From NCBI RefSeq assembly GCF_014529535.1, contig NW_023504022.1, positions 926,986-990,985 on the forward strand: DNA of 64,000 bases, written 5' to 3'. How positions within the stretch are numbered: position 1 is the stretch's first letter; each line of letters begins with the position of its first letter. Below, in pieces: positions 60,418-64,000 of the stretch. A program made the translations under genes and the position numbers. This DNA comes from Bradysia coprophila (taxonomy: Eukaryota > Arthropoda > Insecta > Diptera > Sciaridae). The notes under the pieces are model-generated. The model made no database searches and was not told where the DNA came from. It saw nothing but the letters and a program-made list of their open reading frames with translations.

Positions 60418-60663
60418 GGCTCTAGGATTACAGTTTGAATCTGAATAATAATCGATTTTTTCGCGATTTTTCGTCAAATATCAGCAGGAACACGAAAAAT
60501 AAGAAACTGGTACATTGGACATTTCCAAAATATTGCCAAATTGGAAAGATTTTACAAAAAGATAATCTATGAAAAAAGCACTTCCCACTCAATCCACGCC
60601 ATTAGTCGTATAAATTTATACGTCAGAGAGAGCTTTTTTCTCCTTTGTTACGATCTGTCAGTT

Positions 60664-60956
60664 TTTCTATTTTGCGATTTAATTTGGAAATGAAAACTAA
60701 AATTGAGATATCTTTGCTGTTTTAAGTAATTTTTCATATTTTTTTGGACCAAAATGTTTTAAAATGTGTTTGGAATCGATTGGCATTAACAGATTGTGTG
60801 AAAATATGTTTGCCTATTTTATTATTTTATTAATGTCAATCGATTCCAAACACACTTTAAAACATTTTGATCCAAAAAAATATGAAAAATCACTTAAAAC
60901 AGCAAAGATATCTCAATTTTAGTTTTCATTTCCAAATTAAATCGCAAAATAGAAAT
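60664..60956. mobile_element. Fold-back MITE, 293 bp
   Basis: Arms of ~125 bp: TTTCTATTTTGCGATTTAAT ... GTGTTTGGAATCGATTG and the inverse CAATCGATTCCAAACACA ... ATTAAATCGCAAAATAGAAA, ~40-bp AT-rich loop. Confidence 0.88.
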
Positions 60957-61439
60957 CACCAACACAAAAATTTAGTGTCGGTTGTTAAAAATGTAATAAT
61001 TTCTGTGATTTCGATGTGATTTAATTCAGATTTTGTGCGTAAATATGCTTCTTGTGTGGTTTTAACAGTTCACTTAGCGGTTGACTTAAAATATTCGTCA
61101 AAGCCACCAAAATGATGAAAAATGTATTATGACCAATCATGCAAACAAACAACAATATTGTCGTTTGGTGTGATGTGAGTTGTAGAAGAGTTGACCCAGT
61201 AGAAATAAAATGTCGGCGGTAATCTTAAAAATTGCGTTTTAGCGGAAACGCTTTAGTTTAAATGTGTGTACGTTTCCGAAAGCAATCACTTTTGAGGAAC
61301 TTTACGACAAGACGATTAGTTAGGGGTGGGTCACATTCCTTATTGTAAAGTCTTTATGAGTTTTCATGCTACATGCGTCGAAAACCGTACTTTTCATGTA
61401 TCAAGCACTACTTTCGATGCTCTCAGAATGTAAAATCCA

Positions 61440-61566
61440 TTACATAACTCAGGATAAAAAGATGAAAAGTCTAGTTTTCGTGTGTTTATTGACCTCGGCT
61501 TCGCCTCGGATCCACAAAATTCACACTAAAACTCTACTTTTCATCTTTTTATCCTTAGTCATGTAA
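61440..61566. mobile_element. Small fold-back element
   Basis: TAACTCAGGATAAAAAGATG...AAAAGTCTAGTTTTCGTGTG and the inverse CACACTAAAACT...CATCTTTTTATCCTTAGTCA around a CCTCGGCTTCGCCTCGG centre. Confidence 0.7.
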
Positions 61567-61973
61567 AATACTGTTACAGTGTCTTACATTTGTATGATAC
61601 GCTGTCCAGTTTCAGTAACCTATTTAGAGTATCGCTCATGTTTGAATTGCGTTGGCTAAAAATCATTAGATTCGAACGTTAACAGCTTTCGTTGAAATGT
61701 ATTCCCGCGCATTTCTTAAGTTTAATATTCTCACCAACGCCATCTGTGATCAGCTCTCTGAATATTCTGATGTTTTTGTAAGCTCTTCATTTTATTGATG
61801 TCATTCCCCTGTCCACGCGATGACAGATGAGCATAGTCCAAAATACCGTGTACAGTATCAGCTGAGTTTTGTTGTTTTTTTTTGTTATTCAATGTTCGTC
61901 ACTTATATTTTGTGATAAATCCAATTTTGTGATAATCTTCGTTTTTTTTTAATTGTAGAAAGTGCGATAGTTC

Positions 61974-64000
61974 ATGGCGAAAATCATTGACGAGCAACGG
62001 TTGATGTTACCAGAATGTGACACGGTTAGTATTATGATGGAAAATGGTCATCAAAACAATGAGCAATGTTACATACTTTTACATTTTTACAGTACAAATT
62101 GGTTTTAGATATGGCTTTCGGCGATGACGAAAAGTCTCGCGAAATATTTCTTTGTGTCGACGACCAATTCTGTGATACAAGTGTTCTTGCTGCTGATGAT
62201 CTAACAAGTAGGAGGCGTTTGTTTATGTTAACATTTGTTGGGCGGCAGCATTTCTTTGAAAAATTGGTTCACTTGGATTATGCATTTCAAATGAACTTTT
62301 CAAACGAAGGGCTACGGAGAACCTCCTTCTTGATGCAACTGTTGTGTAATGTGAACCTGCCGATAACCGAACACCAGCGGTTGGTTAAAGAAATCATCCA
62401 ATTTCCAATCAACTTCACAAACAATTGTCTCAGACGGAATCTGTTCAACGAAGCGCAGCGATTGTTGACTTTAAGTGAATTGTTTGCCTCTCATATTCCG
62501 AATATTAAGTTGATATTTTATGGTTCTAAGTTTAATGTTATCGACATTCTATACGAGCATGTGGATTTATCAAACGACTCACAATCGGTGCTATCAATAC
62601 TGGAGGAGAACAGAAAGTACAATCAACGATTCGACCTATTCGGTAATGAAACAGCAAATCAGTTGACGGAACTGGAGTTGTATAATCAATTTTTGGTCGT
62701 TAAACTGCTGCTGGAGGTGATTATGGACAATCAACAGTTTACCGAGCTAACTGAATCGTCTGTGATGAAACTCAGCAAAGTGAAAACGTTACTCAATTGC
62801 ATCCAGTCCATTGAACAGTTGACCAGCATTCTAGAAGTGGCTTTCTCGTTGATTTTCGTTCGCTGGGACAATATCCCCCAAAACAGCGATCCAGTTGAAA
62901 TAGACCTGATCGTCGACGAATCGGGTAGCGAGAGCATAAAATTTCCGCGAAAAAACTCAGATCGATCGGACAAAACCGCATTCATTTGTAGTGCTGTCGT
63001 ACTAGACAGCATTTTAAATTTGTTGAAGGATGTCGCCACCGATGTTATTGATTCTCATGCAGTGGTCGACAATTCGAAGGGGAAATTCAGGCTCCGACTG
63101 CTGAGCAACATAAATGACGCACATTGGAGGACTACGCTATTTAATTCAATCTCTACTGTGGCAGGAAGCCGATCCGCATCCATTACCGGCGACGACGTTC
63201 AAAATTATTTCAGTCGTCACCAGGTTCGAAAGAATTTGAACGGCAGCAGTGAAGACGAAGACCGCCGTAATCAACAGTCGATATCTACATATCGAAGGAA
63301 AACGCGGAAGAAAAATTCATTGCGTAAATCAACTCATGATAAGCCCTGGGCGCCCGTAAATTCTACAGAACAGGAACAACGCAGTGATAGGAGTATATCC
63401 GGCCGAGAACGGCGGTGTCCGGTTAGCAGATTATTCGGATCGCCGGAACAGTTGGCTACCGTTTGTTTGAACATGGGGAACTTTGAAGCAACCAAAGAAA
63501 TTGTCGAGGTAAGATATTTTCCGTTTTCAGTTGGGGAAAAAACCTAAACTCGCAGTCTCTAAGTTTGAAGAATAGGATACCTGCCTCCTGGCCCCCGTCG
63601 ACATTTAATTTGAGTTTGTTGCTTTAAGCAAATGTCTCAAATTGTAACAATGAGTTAATTTCGTCTAGCATTGGTAGCCCGGAGCGGGGACTGGGTCACT
63701 ACAGTTTCCTAAAATACCTTCGTAAATTTTTGTTTTATTTGAGAGGTACTTCGTATGGACTTTTAATAGCGCTCAAATTTTAAGATGAATATGAATTCTT
63801 TTACTAAAATTACACGTGCCGCAATTCGTGGGAAGGTGGGAAGTATTATGGTAACGGGCACACACGGGTTACAGCTGTATTAGGGTTACGGACGTATTAG
63901 GGCTAATAACATCGCAGCGTCTACAACGTCCTCTATTAATTTTTATGAAATCCACGAATTTCCACTACCGATTTTAAACAAATGAAAGGGTTGAAAATTT
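61974..64000 (+). CDS. Spastizin (ZFYVE26)-like protein, N-terminal part, runs off window
   Basis: Coding exons seen: 61974-62024 (MAKIIDEQRLMLPECDT) and 62093-63508, joined in phase 0; intron from 63509 (GTAAGA) to the window end, so the gene is partial here (489 codons). A good acceptor before the ATG (T9-AATTGTAG) suggests a 5'UTR intron. The protein is leucine-rich and helical with a Lys/Arg/Ser-rich stretch (about 390-450), followed by SRLFGSPEQLATVCLNMGNFEATKEIVE, a helical-repeat motif like that preceding the solenoid of spastizin/ZFYVE26. In animals spastizin acts with spatacsin and AP-5 in lysosome reformation and autophagy. The FYVE domain would lie beyond the window, so the name rests on the N-terminal pattern only. 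The last 490 bp hold repeat fragments with GGTTACGGACG and ACATCGCAGCGTCTAC, shared with 19380-19500. Confidence 0.6.

Overview
The window looks like AT-rich nuclear DNA of an insect. Genes have short phase-consistent GT-AG introns (54-130 bp where no transposon has entered). The families present (divergent ionotropic receptor, pancreatic-type lipase, ABCC transporter, spastizin-like protein) and the mixture of hAT, Harbinger, Penelope and non-LTR debris fit a dipteran. A lower fly such as a fungus gnat or gall midge is my inference, not something the sequence proves.

Layout. 1-5.1 kb: end of a jockey-like LINE, fold-back elements and a composite repeat with an 18-bp-unit minisatellite. 5.1-6.7 kb (+): a three-exon sugar/proton symporter of the FucP family that reads like an ascomycete protein, the best candidate for horizontal transfer here. 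9.2-11.0 kb (+): a single-exon ionotropic receptor. 11-16 kb: repeats. 16.1-20.3 kb (+): a five-exon 2OG-Fe(II) oxygenase whose 3.1 kb second intron is filled by nested transposons. 21-24 kb: a 3.1 kb hAT-type non-autonomous element built around a long inverted repeat. 25-35 kb: repeats, a degenerate Penelope-like element with direct terminal repeats, and a broken gene with one in-frame stop. 36.1-37.4 kb (-): a five-exon secreted lipase. 37.4-43.5 kb: repeats. 43.5-56.6 kb (-): a complete twelve-exon ABCC (MRP4-like) transporter with transposons in its large introns. 57-61.5 kb: LINE remnant, possible solo LTR and three fold-back elements. 62.0 kb to the end (+): the first two coding exons of a spastizin (ZFYVE26)-like gene that runs off the window.

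The host genes are unrelated single genes and show no operon-like logic. What is distinctive is the FucP-like gene next to a chemoreceptor gene, and the density of small terminal-inverted-repeat elements. For several of these, target-site duplications can be read directly: 8 bp for hAT types, 3-bp TTA for a Harbinger type, 9 bp for one other. Exon joins for the five host genes were built by hand from splice sites and reading-frame phase; all sum to whole codons.
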